The notes: generated by a model from the sequence alone, not told the origin. 45,672 nt of DNA from a bacterium (GCA_030591965.1 JAUVAA010000004.1:1-45672); one strand, 5' to 3'; positions 20,466 to 28,648 are shown, counted from the stretch's first letter. Numbers and translations: made by a program.

Positions 20466-22150
20466 TCTTTTCCAATAATCTTATTTTTATTTATAGCTAG
20501 CCACCGATTTATAGCCATATCTGCTAATCGTAATTGGCTATAATTCTTACCATAGTGTTTTTCTAATTCTGTACGTAATGATCTAATGTCATTTGATTCA
20601 ATATCCCCTCGATTAACTCTTTCAAGGTAGGCTGTTAGTTGTTGGGACATTAAATCCTGAGGGCGTGAATCAACATTCATGACATCTTCAAGAGTTGTAC
20701 GACTTTCTTCACCAAGGGTGTTCACTGATGCATTAAATACGCCATCTTTGGTTAAAATACGAATACATTTATGATGCACTGTCGTTAAAACTTGTGGGCT
20801 ATGAGTTGTAACAATAAATTGAATATTAGGAAAAGTTTTTAATAAATTAGGTATAACGGATTGCTGCCATGTGGGATGTAGATGCAGATCGATTTCATCA
20901 ATTAAAACGATGCCATTGCCTTCTAAAGGATTACCTAATGACGGATTTAATAGCACTAGACGGCGCGCAATATCGGCAATTAAAGCCAGTAATGATTTTT
21001 CGCCTTGTGATAATTGTAGAATATTTAAGGTAATATCATTTTTATTAATTAATACTTCAAAGGGGCTTAGTTGAATGCGTAAGTCACTAAAATCAGGCAT
21101 AAATGTATAAATCGCTTGAGTTACATATTTAATGATAATGCTGGACTGTATTGACGGATTATTAATGATTTGAGCTTGTAACTTGTTTATTGCTTGTTGC
21201 TTTTGCTGCTTAAATACCCGCAAAAACTCGTTTATATTAGCATCCGTCATCGCTTGTTTTTCCATTGCCATAACAAGTTCACTATCTAACTCGGCCTGTA
21301 ATGCACTAATGGATGTTAATATCTCTTGGTTCTGTTGATTGTTTGCATTGCTAGAGTCGTTTAAATATTTAAACCAATGCATGAATAACTTAAAATCACC
21401 TTTACCATTAAGCGTTTCTTTATCGTAAGCATCAAGTTTCACCCAATGTTTTTGGTCTAAAGCTGTACTAAATTCAATGTCTTTTTTGTTTATATCAATA
21501 GCGCGCTTATCCCCATAAAAAGCCATAATAGGAAAGCTACATTGATCATTTTTTGAGTGTGCTAACTTATATAGGGCTGCGAGTTGTTTAATGTTTTCCA
21601 GAGAGCTCTTTCTTGAAATATGACTACCTTTCCTAGATTTAGATAATTCAAGTTCATATTGTGCATTCTTTGTGATTAAAAACTGACTGACAATAGATGC
21701 GTACTTAGGGATACTGTTGTTATTTATATCTAATTCATTAATTGAGTCGCCTGTACCGCTATCCTTACTACTGCGTATGCCATTAATTAACCAGCTTAAA
21801 CTTTTTGCCAGTGTCTCTAAAATGGTAGTTTTCCCTGCACCATTATTACCAATAATGACGGTTAAGTTAGAGCCATGTTTATATTGATGACAAAAATCAA
21901 TTTCAAGGTCTTCAAAAACACGAAAATCAGTAAGTTTTAAGGATGACACTTGTAAAGACTGAGGTTGAAACAGCTCTAACACTTTTGCATAGTATATTTC
22001 AGCTTGCTCAGGGGCTTTTTCTACATACTGACCTTGTTCATAGTTCTGCGCTAATTGGAATAAAGCATTCATATCGCCTTTATGTGCTTTATTTTCCAAA
22101 GCTCTAATGGTTTTATGTTTTTTTCTACCTTCGGATTGGTTCATCTTCAC
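20462..22150 (-). CDS. Retron effector ATPase with Sel1-like N-terminus (PtuA-like)
   Basis: The 562-residue P-loop ATPase is of the SMC/RecF-like type. Residues about 25-60 (DMNALFQLAQNYEQGQ..., AEIYYAKVLEL) form one Sel1-like helical repeat. Walker A is IIGNNGAGKTTILETL near residue 98, the signature is LSQGEKSLLALIADIARR near residue 385, and Walker B is GIVLIDEIDLHLHPTWQQ near residue 418. TTHSPQVL follows near residue 449. A helical region lies between the ATPase halves. It overlaps the reverse transcriptase 3' end by 26 bases and the HNH gene by 4, so the three genes form one operon. This architecture is that of PtuA in Septu and type I-A retrons. Confidence 0.88.
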   Translation of the reverse strand: MKMNQSEGRKKHKTIRALENKAHKGDMNALFQLAQNYEQGQYVEKAPEQAEIYYAKVLELFQPQSLQVSSLKLTDFRVFEDLEIDFCHQYKHGSNLTVIIGNNGAGKTTILETLAKSLSWLINGIRSSKDSGTGDSINELDINNNSIPKYASIVSQFLITKNAQYELELSKSRKGSHISRKSSLENIKQLAALYKLAHSKNDQCSFPIMAFYGDKRAIDINKKDIEFSTALDQKHWVKLDAYDKETLNGKGDFKLFMHWFKYLNDSSNANNQQNQEILTSISALQAELDSELVMAMEKQAMTDANINEFLRVFKQQKQQAINKLQAQIINNPSIQSSIIIKYVTQAIYTFMPDFSDLRIQLSPFEVLINKNDITLNILQLSQGEKSLLALIADIARRLVLLNPSLGNPLEGNGIVLIDEIDLHLHPTWQQSVIPNLLKTFPNIQFIVTTHSPQVLTTVHHKCIRILTKDGVFNASVNTLGEESRTTLEDVMNVDSRPQDLMSQQLTAYLERVNRGDIESNDIRSLRTELEKHYGKNYSQLRLADMAINRWLAINKNKIIGKE

Positions 22151-23084
22151 CCTCCATGCTGGTACTAATTTGGTTTATTGTCTCAAAAGAATATTTTTTT
22201 ATCATTCTCTGTTTAAAATCAGGTTCTATATGACAAGCAAAAGCGAGTAAACCTTGTAAATACTGTCTGTCTTCTGTGGGAAGTTGCCCGAGGTTAAATT
22301 GATGAATTAAGGATGAAATATAGCGTTTTTTTTGTCGCCCAATGGAAAGTTTATTTTCATTGGTTAAAGTAATCCCTGTGATATGTCTGTTATGCGCTTT
22401 TGATGAAAAAACGGTCTTGCTTTCATTAACAGTAATCGCGCCATTAAAATGATTAACGAGTAGTTTTTTAACTAAATGAGGTATTTCAAATAATGTATTT
22501 TTAGTATTTGTTGAAAAGCTTATATCGTCTGCATAACGAGTATAGGTAATATTTTGCCTGTGGCATTCTGTATATAAGGCTTGATCAAAAAAGAACATAA
22601 TCACATTGGAAATAAAAGGTGAGCTGGGCGCGCCAATACTTAGAATAAGTTTACCACCACTGCGCTTACTCGGGTTCCAGAATAGAATTTGACTTAAAAG
22701 ATAGCGATCTTCTTGCGTTAGATCAACCTTTAGTTTTTCAAGTATAGAGAGAAATAACTTTGGTTTAATACTGTGAAAAAAATCCTGAAAATCCATTTTT
22801 AACAGATATTTTGATTGCTGATGTTGTGCCGCATTTTGTTTAATGCCTGTATTTTTTTTATATGCAAAAGCGACATCGTGCACAGGAAGTGATTGTTCAA
22901 GTAAGCTTATTAATGTTCTTTGGTATTCTTTTAACTTTTTAGCAGGGTGGGCAATGGTACGCTTGCCTGAGGTTCTTTTAGGGATGGTATAAATTTTATA
23001 CATTTTTGGCGCGGATAATATAAATTTATCTATTTCTTGTTTAGAGGTCGATAGCTCCGTACTCAAAAATTGATAAAGTTGCAT
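22125..23084 (-). CDS. Retron reverse transcriptase
   Basis: The 319-residue RT makes branched msDNA from the adjacent non-coding RNA. The motifs in order are the early block YTIPKRTSGKRTIAHPA near residue 32, the retron-specific NAxxH box as NAAQH near residue 84, and LLKMDFQDFFHSI with the first catalytic Asp. Then come GAPSSPFISNVIMFFFD, the catalytic YADD in TRYADDISFST near residue 181, and the retron VTG box as HITGITL near residue 235, where Ile replaces Val. NAxxH and (V/I)TG separate it from group II intron and DGR reverse transcriptases. The thumb tail contains the basic GRQKKRYISSLIHQ. AAGG lies upstream of ATG 23084. Confidence 0.93.
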   Translation of the reverse strand: MQLYQFLSTELSTSKQEIDKFILSAPKMYKIYTIPKRTSGKRTIAHPAKKLKEYQRTLISLLEQSLPVHDVAFAYKKNTGIKQNAAQHQQSKYLLKMDFQDFFHSIKPKLFLSILEKLKVDLTQEDRYLLSQILFWNPSKRSGGKLILSIGAPSSPFISNVIMFFFDQALYTECHRQNITYTRYADDISFSTNTKNTLFEIPHLVKKLLVNHFNGAITVNESKTVFSSKAHNRHITGITLTNENKLSIGRQKKRYISSLIHQFNLGQLPTEDRQYLQGLLAFACHIEPDFKQRMIKKYSFETINQISTSMEGEDEPIRR

Positions 23085-23108
23085 TAGTGGCCTTATAGGT
23101 GAAAATTT

Positions 23109-23146
23109 AAAAACATTAACAGGCTATAAAGCCTGATAATGTTTTT
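23109..23146 (-). terminator. Terminator-like hairpin between retron RNA and RT gene
   Basis: Read on the - strand, AAAAACATTA pairs with TAATGTTTTT and, after one T-T mismatch, CAGGC pairs with GCCTG around TTTATA. The stem ends in a T-run. It can terminate or attenuate transcription after the ncRNA so that more msr-msd RNA than RT mRNA is made. The RT start is 25 bases beyond it. Confidence 0.65.
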
Positions 23147-23154
23147 AAATGATA

Positions 23155-23322
23155 AACTCTTTACTAAAGGAAGCGGAATATGTTTTCTGCGCTTCTGAAA
23201 TGAAGAATGAGTTTAAGAAGCGCAGAAAATGTATTTCGCAACCTAAAACCACTCAATAAATTTGAGTCTGGCTAAACGCCCGACTAGATCAAAAAATTAT
23301 TAATCCAAAACACTAAAGAGTT
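23155..23322 (-). ncRNA. Candidate retron msr-msd RNA (about 168 nt)
   Basis: Reading on the - strand, the a1 arm AACTCTTTA (23322-23314) pairs exactly with a2 TAAAGAGTT (23163-23155). Inside lies a small msr hairpin ACTCA/TGAGT (23267-23251). The long msd hairpin has a 14-bp perfect core TTTTCTGCGCTTCT/AGAAGCGCAGAAAA (23229-23216 with 23196-23183), a 19-base loop, and ten more base positions below it with three mismatches (23239-23230 with 23182-23173). The only TAGC, the usual branching-G context, places the G at 23272. An alternative hairpin AGTC-GGC/GCC-GACT (23285-23265) competes with the msr hairpin. Boundaries come from pairing and the -10 box only. Confidence 0.75.
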
Positions 23323-23329
23323 GTTTTTT

Positions 23330-23335
23330 ATTATA
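23330..23335 (-). promoter_or_regulatory. -10 box of the retron transcript
   Basis: A perfect TATAAT on the - strand ends 7 bases before the a1 arm, so initiation would fall on or near the first base of a1. The region 17 bases upstream (ATTTTC) is a weak -35. This supports a1 being the 5' end of the ncRNA. Confidence 0.65.
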
Positions 23336-23387
23336 TCATTTGTACCTACATAGAAAATCCCCTAATTAATCATCAAGCAATATATTA

Positions 23388-24662
23388 ATGAAAACAGCTC
23401 TTTTAGCCGGTACGCAGTCAGGTTGTGGCAAGACCACGATAATGTTGGCTTTGTTGCAATATTTAAAAGCACAACAGCATAAGGTGGTGTCTTTTAAAGC
23501 GGGGCCTGATTTTTTAGATCCTTTATGGCATCAGACGATTACCGGCAAGTGTTCTTATAATATGGATACGCGCATGATTGGCGCGTCGAATAGTCAGCAG
23601 TTATTAGCTAAGCAAGCACTTACTGCCGATGTTGCAGTTATTGAAGGGGTGATGGGTTTATTTGATGGGCGCTCAGGTGTCGGTGAAAGTGGCTCTAGCG
23701 CGGAATTAGCACAAGCTTTGCAAGTGCCCGTTTTTTTAGTGGTTGACACTAAAGGGATGAGTGGTTCGATTGTGCCGTTGGTTAGTGGTTTTTGCGCTTA
23801 TGCTGAAAAGATGGGTGTTAAGATTGCAGGCATTATCGCTAACCGAGTCGGTAGTGCGCATCATGCGAGTTTATTAAAAACCGTTTTACAGGAACATCAG
23901 CAACCGCCTTTAGTTGCTTGGATGGCTAAAGGTGCATCTGTATTACCCGAGCGACATTTAGGTTTGATGCAGCCTTCTGAAGTGGTTTTGCCTGATTTCT
24001 TGCCTTTTTTTCATGTGGAGATAGAGAATTTAGTCGCCTTGTTTTCTGAGGCGGATAGTCATTCAGATGAACAAAATCCAGCCCAATTATTAAAAGGTAA
24101 AAAAATCGCTATCGCGCAAGACTCAGCCTGTTGTTTTATTTATCCGGCCAATCTGGAATTTTTACGAGAGCAGGGCGCAGAGCTTTTATTTTTTTCGCCT
24201 GTTGCGGGTGATGTGACTCCTAAAGGTGCTGATGCACTATGGTTGCCGGGTGGTTATCCTGAGTTATTTGCAGAAGCTTTGTCTCTCTCAAAGACTTGGC
24301 TTTCTTTAGGTGAATTTATCGAAGCCGGTAAGCCTGTATTAGCTGAATGTGGGGGTGCAATGTTATTGGGAGAGGCTTTAATTGATCATGATGGCAAGTC
24401 TTGGGCGATGGCGAATATTTTACCTTTTCGCTCGAAAATGCAGCATAGGCTGACTTCTTTAGGTTATCGGGAGGATGCGTCAGGTATCAAAGGGCATGAG
24501 TTTCATCATTCTGTGCGTGAGTCCGAGCAAGCACTAGAAAGCTGCTTACAAACGGATCGGGGTGATCAGGGTGTGCGTTATAAAAATTGTCGTGCTTCTT
24601 ATGTGCATTGGTATTTTGCCAGTGCGCCTGAAGTTATAAGTAAATGGTTGAGTGGGAATTAA
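23388..24662 (+). CDS. cobB: Cobyrinate a,c-diamide synthase
   Basis: This enzyme amidates the a and c side chains of cobyrinic acid (or hydrogenobyrinic acid) using ATP and glutamine, in cobalamin synthesis. The 424-residue protein starts with a P-loop AGTQSGCGKTTIMLALLQYL. VSFKAGPDFLDPLWH and VEGVMGLFDG follow in the CobQ/BioD-like ATP domain. The C-terminal class I amidotransferase has LWLPGGYPELF and the Cys nucleophile AECGGAMLLGEAL near residue 325. cobO starts directly after its stop. It is divergent from the retron, whose promoter lies only about 50 bases away. No cobalamin riboswitch is visible in that gap. Confidence 0.93.
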   Translation: MKTALLAGTQSGCGKTTIMLALLQYLKAQQHKVVSFKAGPDFLDPLWHQTITGKCSYNMDTRMIGASNSQQLLAKQALTADVAVIEGVMGLFDGRSGVGESGSSAELAQALQVPVFLVVDTKGMSGSIVPLVSGFCAYAEKMGVKIAGIIANRVGSAHHASLLKTVLQEHQQPPLVAWMAKGASVLPERHLGLMQPSEVVLPDFLPFFHVEIENLVALFSEADSHSDEQNPAQLLKGKKIAIAQDSACCFIYPANLEFLREQGAELLFFSPVAGDVTPKGADALWLPGGYPELFAEALSLSKTWLSLGEFIEAGKPVLAECGGAMLLGEALIDHDGKSWAMANILPFRSKMQHRLTSLGYREDASGIKGHEFHHSVRESEQALESCLQTDRGDQGVRYKNCRASYVHWYFASAPEVISKWLSGN

Positions 24663-25199
24663 ATGAAAGAAAGAGATCGCCGTCAGGGCATCGTATTAGT
24701 CAATACCGGCGAAGGCAAAGGTAAGTCATCGAGTGCTTTGGGTATGGTGTTTCGTGCCGCAGGTTGGGATATGAAGGTTTGTGTTATTCAGTATATTAAA
24801 GGTAAGTGGCAAACGGGCGAGCAAAAAGCTGCGGAGCGTTTTGATAATATCGAATGGCATGTGTTAGGTGATGGCTTTACTTGGGATACTAAAAACCCCG
24901 AGCAGGATATTAAAACTAGCCGTGAAATTTGGGAGTTCAGCAAACAGAAGATTCTGTCGGAAGAATATGATTTTGTCTTATTGGATGAAATTAACTATTG
25001 CTGTGGCTATAACTGGATTTCTGGGCAGGAAATTGCTGATTTTATTACTAATGAAAAGCCGCCTTGGATGCATTTGGTTTTGACTGGGCGCAATGCCGCG
25101 CCTGAAGTGATTGAAGCCGCGCATACGGTGACAGAAATGACTAAGATTAAACATGCTTATGGGCAAGGTATTAAGGCTGCTCAAGGTGTGGAGTTTTAG
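24663..25199 (+). CDS. cobO: Cob(I)yrinic acid a,c-diamide adenosyltransferase
   Basis: This BtuR/CobO-type enzyme transfers the adenosyl group of ATP to Co(I) corrinoids. The 178-residue protein begins with GIVLVNTGEGKGKSSSALGMVFRA, the GEGKGKS P-loop of the family. VCVIQYIKGKWQTGEQKAAER, FTWDTKNPEQD and FVLLDEINYCCGYNWI follow. It starts at the base after the cobB stop, so the two are co-translated. The rest of the corrin pathway is not in this window. Confidence 0.95.
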   Translation: MKERDRRQGIVLVNTGEGKGKSSSALGMVFRAAGWDMKVCVIQYIKGKWQTGEQKAAERFDNIEWHVLGDGFTWDTKNPEQDIKTSREIWEFSKQKILSEEYDFVLLDEINYCCGYNWISGQEIADFITNEKPPWMHLVLTGRNAAPEVIEAAHTVTEMTKIKHAYGQGIKAAQGVEF

Positions 25200-25240
25200 G
25201 CTTTTCAGTTTCCACTTTAAAATGAGATATTTCGGCGCTT

Positions 25241-25307
25241 GTGGGGCGTGGCTTCAGCCAGCCTTTGACGCAGTTGTGAGCTTTGGCGGACTGAAGTCAG
25301 CCCTACC
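25241..25307. repeat. Intergenic palindromic repeat, copy A (GTAGGGC family)
   Basis: The left arm GTGGGGCGTGGCTTCAGCC (25241-25259) is an imperfect reverse complement of the right arm ending GACTGAAGTCAGCCCTACC (25289-25307). It belongs to the same family as copies at 32861-33027 and 35248-35263, by the shared GCGGACTGAAGT...GCCCTAC word. It lies between cobO and pip. Confidence 0.7.
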
Positions 25308-25338
25308 GAAAATAAAATAAAAATAGAATAAGTTAAAA

Positions 25339-26292
25339 ATGAAGTCACTTTACCCAGAAATAGAACCTTTTCAGACCTTTTTTCTTGAAACAGGCAGCCA
25401 GCATAAAGTTTATGTAGAGCAGTCAGGTAATCCTGCGGGGATTCCTGTGATATTTTTACATGGCGGTCCCTGTTCAGGCACTAAGCCGCAGCACCGCTGT
25501 TTTTTTAACCCCGAGTTGTATCATATTATTTTATTTGATCAGCGTGGCTGTGGTTTATCTCAGCCTTTTGGCGAGTTAGAGGGAAATAATACACAGAATC
25601 TAATTGCCGATATGGAGTGCATTCGTCAGCAATTAAAAATAGAGCAATGGCTATTATTTAGTGGCTCGTGGGGCAGTACTTTAGCTTTGTTGTACGCGCA
25701 ACAGTTTAAGGAATATGTTTCGGGAATTATTGTGCGTGGTGTTTTTCTCGCGCGGCAACAAGACTTAGAATGGTTTGCCGGTAAGGGGGCAAATCGACTC
25801 TACCCAGAGCAATGGCAGGTATTGCTCGATAGTTTGCCTGTAGATGCCGATAAAGAACAGCCAATGCACTCAGTTTTTACTACGCTATGGGGGGAGGATG
25901 AAATGGCGGTGCGGCGGGTGACGCGTGCGTGGATGCAATGGAGCAGTCAAGTGGCTTTGGGTGCGCTTTATGATCAAAGCAGGCAAGCAGAACATATTAC
26001 CCAAACGATGGTTGATCAGGTAAAAATGGAGCTGCATTATGCTCGTAATCGATATTTTATTAATGAAAATCAAGTATTAGAGGGCTGTGTTGAGCTACAA
26101 GATATTCCAATGACTATTGTTCATGGTGCTTATGATTTTGTGTGCCCTATGGAAGCAGGGTTTAAATTGTCTCAGGCTTTACCTCATGCAGATTATAAGG
26201 TTTTACCAAACGCAGGGCATATTGCTCAGGGTTCTGAAATGATAGCGGCTTTAGTTGAGGCAACTGATGAAATGGCGGAGAAGTCAAAATGA
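25339..26292 (+). CDS. pip: Proline iminopeptidase (alpha/beta hydrolase)
   Basis: This enzyme removes N-terminal proline from peptides in the cytosol. The 317-residue serine hydrolase has the oxyanion region VIFLHGGPCSGTKPQHRCFF and FDQRGCGLSQPFG. The nucleophile elbow FSGSWGSTLALLYAQ has its Ser near residue 114, GAYDFVCPM carries the acid, and PNAGHIAQ carries the catalytic His. The first Gly of the usual GGSWGS is Ser here (SGSWGS), which is tolerated. It overlaps ubiX by 4 bases (ATGA). Confidence 0.92.
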   Translation: MKSLYPEIEPFQTFFLETGSQHKVYVEQSGNPAGIPVIFLHGGPCSGTKPQHRCFFNPELYHIILFDQRGCGLSQPFGELEGNNTQNLIADMECIRQQLKIEQWLLFSGSWGSTLALLYAQQFKEYVSGIIVRGVFLARQQDLEWFAGKGANRLYPEQWQVLLDSLPVDADKEQPMHSVFTTLWGEDEMAVRRVTRAWMQWSSQVALGALYDQSRQAEHITQTMVDQVKMELHYARNRYFINENQVLEGCVELQDIPMTIVHGAYDFVCPMEAGFKLSQALPHADYKVLPNAGHIAQGSEMIAALVEATDEMAEKSK

Positions 26293-26867
26293 GCCAACAG
26301 AAAAAACGGCTAGTCATTGCCATGACAGGGGCAACGGGTGCAATTTACGGTGTACGTATGTTGCAAGTATTACAGCAGCAAGACGAATGGGAGTCACATT
26401 TAGTGATTTCATCAGCTGGTTTGGTCAACCTAAAATATGAATTAGAAATGAGTCGCTCTGAGTTGTATGCGTTAGCCGATGTTACTCATGGCATTGATGA
26501 TATTGCTTCAACCATTGCCAGTGGTTCATTTAAAACCGAAGGTGTGGTTGTTGCGCCGTGCTCGATGAAAACCCTAGCTGCGATAGCGCATGGTTTTGGT
26601 GATAATTTAATTTCTCGATCTGCCGATGTCGCATTAAAAGAGCGTAGACGTGTGATTATTATGCCGAGAGAAACGCCGTTAAATTTAGCACATATTCGTA
26701 ATATGGCGAGTGCCACTGAAATGGGTGCGATTATCTTTCCACCTATGCCCGCGTTTTATAATAAATCCAATTCGATTGCCGCTATGGTAGATGAAGGCGT
26801 AGGGCGAGTATTGGATATGTTTGGTGTTAATGTCGAGGGCTTGTTTACGCCTTGGGAAGGGTTGTAG
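26289..26867 (+). CDS. ubiX: Flavin prenyltransferase UbiX
   Basis: UbiX attaches a dimethylallyl group to FMN to make prenylated FMN, the cofactor of the UbiD decarboxylase in ubiquinone synthesis. The 192-residue protein has the flavoprotein start VIAMTGATGAIYGVRMLQVL. VVVAPCSMKTLAAIAHGFGDNLISRSADVALKERR, MPRETPLNLAHIRNM and PPMPAFYNKSN are the expected substrate loops. Translation is coupled to pip by the ATGA overlap. A diverged partial copy of its 3' end occurs at 29701-29769. Confidence 0.95.
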   Translation: MSQQKKRLVIAMTGATGAIYGVRMLQVLQQQDEWESHLVISSAGLVNLKYELEMSRSELYALADVTHGIDDIASTIASGSFKTEGVVVAPCSMKTLAAIAHGFGDNLISRSADVALKERRRVIIMPRETPLNLAHIRNMASATEMGAIIFPPMPAFYNKSNSIAAMVDEGVGRVLDMFGVNVEGLFTPWEGL

Positions 26868-26895
26868 AGAGTTATTCTCCGTAATGTGACTTGCC
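26850..26895. repeat. ubiX 3' end and flank, copy 1 of a diverged direct repeat
   Basis: These bases (CCTTGGGAAGGGTTG...GTAATGTGACTTGCC) match 29723-29769 with about eight substitutions and one gap. On the - strand the segment past the ubiX stop reads GKSHYGE then stop, like the AKTHYGE end of the RelE-type toxin near the second copy. It may therefore be the fossil of a toxin gene tail. Confidence 0.6.
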
Positions 26896-26994
26896 CCGGA
26901 GCTCTTATTGTCCTTATTTTTTAGGATCGCTATGCTTAAGGCGGGTCTTGTGAAATGTGTTTAGGCATTTTTAAGGCAGTTTCTTAGGCGTTGA

Positions 26995-28023
26995 TTAAAA
27001 TAACCTCCGATACTCTTTCGGAGAAATCCCCATCCAACGCCGAAAGGCTCGTGTAAAATTTGAGGCATCGCTATAGCCAAGAGAAAGGGCAATATCAATT
27101 AGCTTCAAGTTATTTTCCTTTAAAAGAGAAGAGGCTTGAAACACTCTCGCCTTATCAACAATATCTGAAAAATTACTGTTATGGTCTTTTAGGCGTCGTT
27201 GAAATGTACGAACACTGGTTCCAGCTAATTCTGCTGCTGTCGTGATATTTAGATGGTTACCTGAAAGATAGGGGGTAATCATATGCTGCACCTTAAAAGC
27301 AAACTCATCAGGAATAGCAGTATATAGAGTGCGCTCAGAGTGTTTTATCTGTAGTGGGAGCGCTAGCAAGGCCCGCGGAATTGTAATAGCAGGATAGGGT
27401 TGAGTGAAAAGGACTCGACTAAACCCAAGCAGTTCGGATCCCTCAATCTTATGGTCTGGTTTAAAAGTGAGGTGTATTTCAGCTGGGTGCCATTGATAGT
27501 CAGTGGCAAGATTAACTAACTGGATCATTCCTGCAATTTCGAACAGTTGAACTTGCTTGTCATCATCTAGTAGTCGGTCACCTTTTTGTTTAAACACTAC
27601 ATTGTCTTGGTCAGATTCAATAATATAGCTGGCAGTGTCACATAGAGTTGGACCAACTAAACAGAAGCGTTTTAATAAATCGAAAAGGTTTTCGCAATTG
27701 GCTAGTAATGGAGCGAGAGCTGTCATTTCATCATGGGCGACTGCTTCCGTAGCTAACTTACCAAAATCTTGAATACCCTCAAGTTGACTCACTTCACGGA
27801 TAAATTCCCAACATGCACGTTCAGGAATTAATATATTCTGATTTTCTAGTAGCTGTAGGGGGAGATTTACTTTGTTTAGTATCTTTTCAATAGGTATGCC
27901 AACCTGGGTTGATGCAATAATGAAAGGCTCAAAAATAGAGTTATGTACCAAGTGGATTTTATGGTGAGTGTCCATTATTATTAAATAATTTACCGTATTT
28001 CTTTTGATGGCATGAAATGACAA
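26995..28023 (-). CDS. AraC family transcriptional regulator
   Basis: The 342-residue frame has an N-terminal ligand-binding region of the AraC-type PF12625 kind, about 20-210. The C-terminal double helix-turn-helix, about 245-342, has AELAGTSVRTFQRRLKDHNS, LKLIDIALSLGYSDASNFTRAFRRWMG and ISPKEYRRLF. The frame opens at TTG 28023. ATG 27975 (327 residues, starting MDTHHKIHL) is the first ATG and may be the true start. Neither has a good Shine-Dalgarno sequence. It is divergent from the DUF3332 gene and may regulate it. The inducer is unknown. Confidence 0.85.
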   Translation of the reverse strand: MSFHAIKRNTVNYLIIMDTHHKIHLVHNSIFEPFIIASTQVGIPIEKILNKVNLPLQLLENQNILIPERACWEFIREVSQLEGIQDFGKLATEAVAHDEMTALAPLLANCENLFDLLKRFCLVGPTLCDTASYIIESDQDNVVFKQKGDRLLDDDKQVQLFEIAGMIQLVNLATDYQWHPAEIHLTFKPDHKIEGSELLGFSRVLFTQPYPAITIPRALLALPLQIKHSERTLYTAIPDEFAFKVQHMITPYLSGNHLNITTAAELAGTSVRTFQRRLKDHNSNFSDIVDKARVFQASSLLKENNLKLIDIALSLGYSDASNFTRAFRRWMGISPKEYRRLF

Positions 28024-28035
28024 GAATCATGATTC
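28024..28035. promoter_or_regulatory. 12-bp palindrome in the divergent AraC/DUF3332 region
   Basis: GAATCATGATTC is a perfect dyad lying next to the TTG start of the AraC gene, 113 bases before the DUF3332 start. It could be an operator, but AraC proteins usually bind direct repeats, so this is tentative. Confidence 0.3.
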
Positions 28036-28147
28036 TAGCATGAATATAATGACCTTTCGCTTTAATGACTACTCAATAAGTTAAAAATTTATATTTAGTT
28101 TAGAGTGGCAATGTCTAGTTATTTATATTTTACGAAGGAATTAATGA

Positions 28148-28639
28148 ATGAAAATTAAAAAAATTATACTACTATCACTCTCACTATCTGTTTTAACTGG
28201 CTGTATGGGGCAAATGGGACTAAGTAAGGATCTTAATAAATGGAATATGGAAGTAACTAAAGACCGCTGGGGTAGAGAAGGTATTTTCTTAGGCTTGCAT
28301 TTACTCGGTGTTTCACCGATTGTATCAATGGTCGATCTACTTGGTTTTAACGCAGTAGAGTTCTGGACAGGTACAAACCCATACACAAAAAAGAGCCCTG
28401 CTGTTGTTGATATGGCTGCAGCCGACATTGAAAAGGCTGGATTAAAAAATGTTGCTCAAGCTACCATTCGTTACAATGGAAAAGATACAGTTAAATTAGA
28501 AGTTACCTTTAATGATGGGCACGAAGAAGTTATTAGTGCTATTAGAAAAGAAAGTACTTTTGATTTCTATCAAGGTGACAAGCTAATCACTACCGTTACT
28601 CAAGAAGAGCTCATCGCACATAGCCAACAAAAGGGCTAA
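28148..28639 (+). CDS. DUF3332 family lipoprotein
   Basis: The 163-residue protein has a lipoprotein signal peptide with lipobox LTGC (Cys 19). The conserved core of DUF3332 proteins follows: LNKWNMEVTKDRWGREGIFL, a hydrophobic stretch SPIVSMVDLLGFNAVEFWTGTNPYTKKSPAVVDM, then a globular tail. It is expected to be lipid-anchored in the cell envelope, and the function is unknown. An ATG at 28144 is out of frame and overlaps the real start. A strong hairpin follows the stop. Confidence 0.82.
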   Translation: MKIKKIILLSLSLSVLTGCMGQMGLSKDLNKWNMEVTKDRWGREGIFLGLHLLGVSPIVSMVDLLGFNAVEFWTGTNPYTKKSPAVVDMAAADIEKAGLKNVAQATIRYNGKDTVKLEVTFNDGHEEVISAIRKESTFDFYQGDKLITTVTQEELIAHSQQKG

Positions 28640-28648
28640 CCTATCTGA

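Noticed and set aside
22125-23084. Group II intron or diversity-generating RT
   Set aside because: There is no maturase or HNH fusion and no template/variable repeat. NAAQH and ITG boxes are retron-specific.
23101-23340. CRISPR-like repeats near the reverse transcriptase
   Set aside because: The repeats are inverted and unique, without regular spacers. A retron msr-msd explains them. No CRISPR array was seen anywhere in the window.
23340-23387. Possible cobalamin riboswitch before cobB
   Set aside because: Fewer than 60 bases are available, and no B12-box-like sequence is present.
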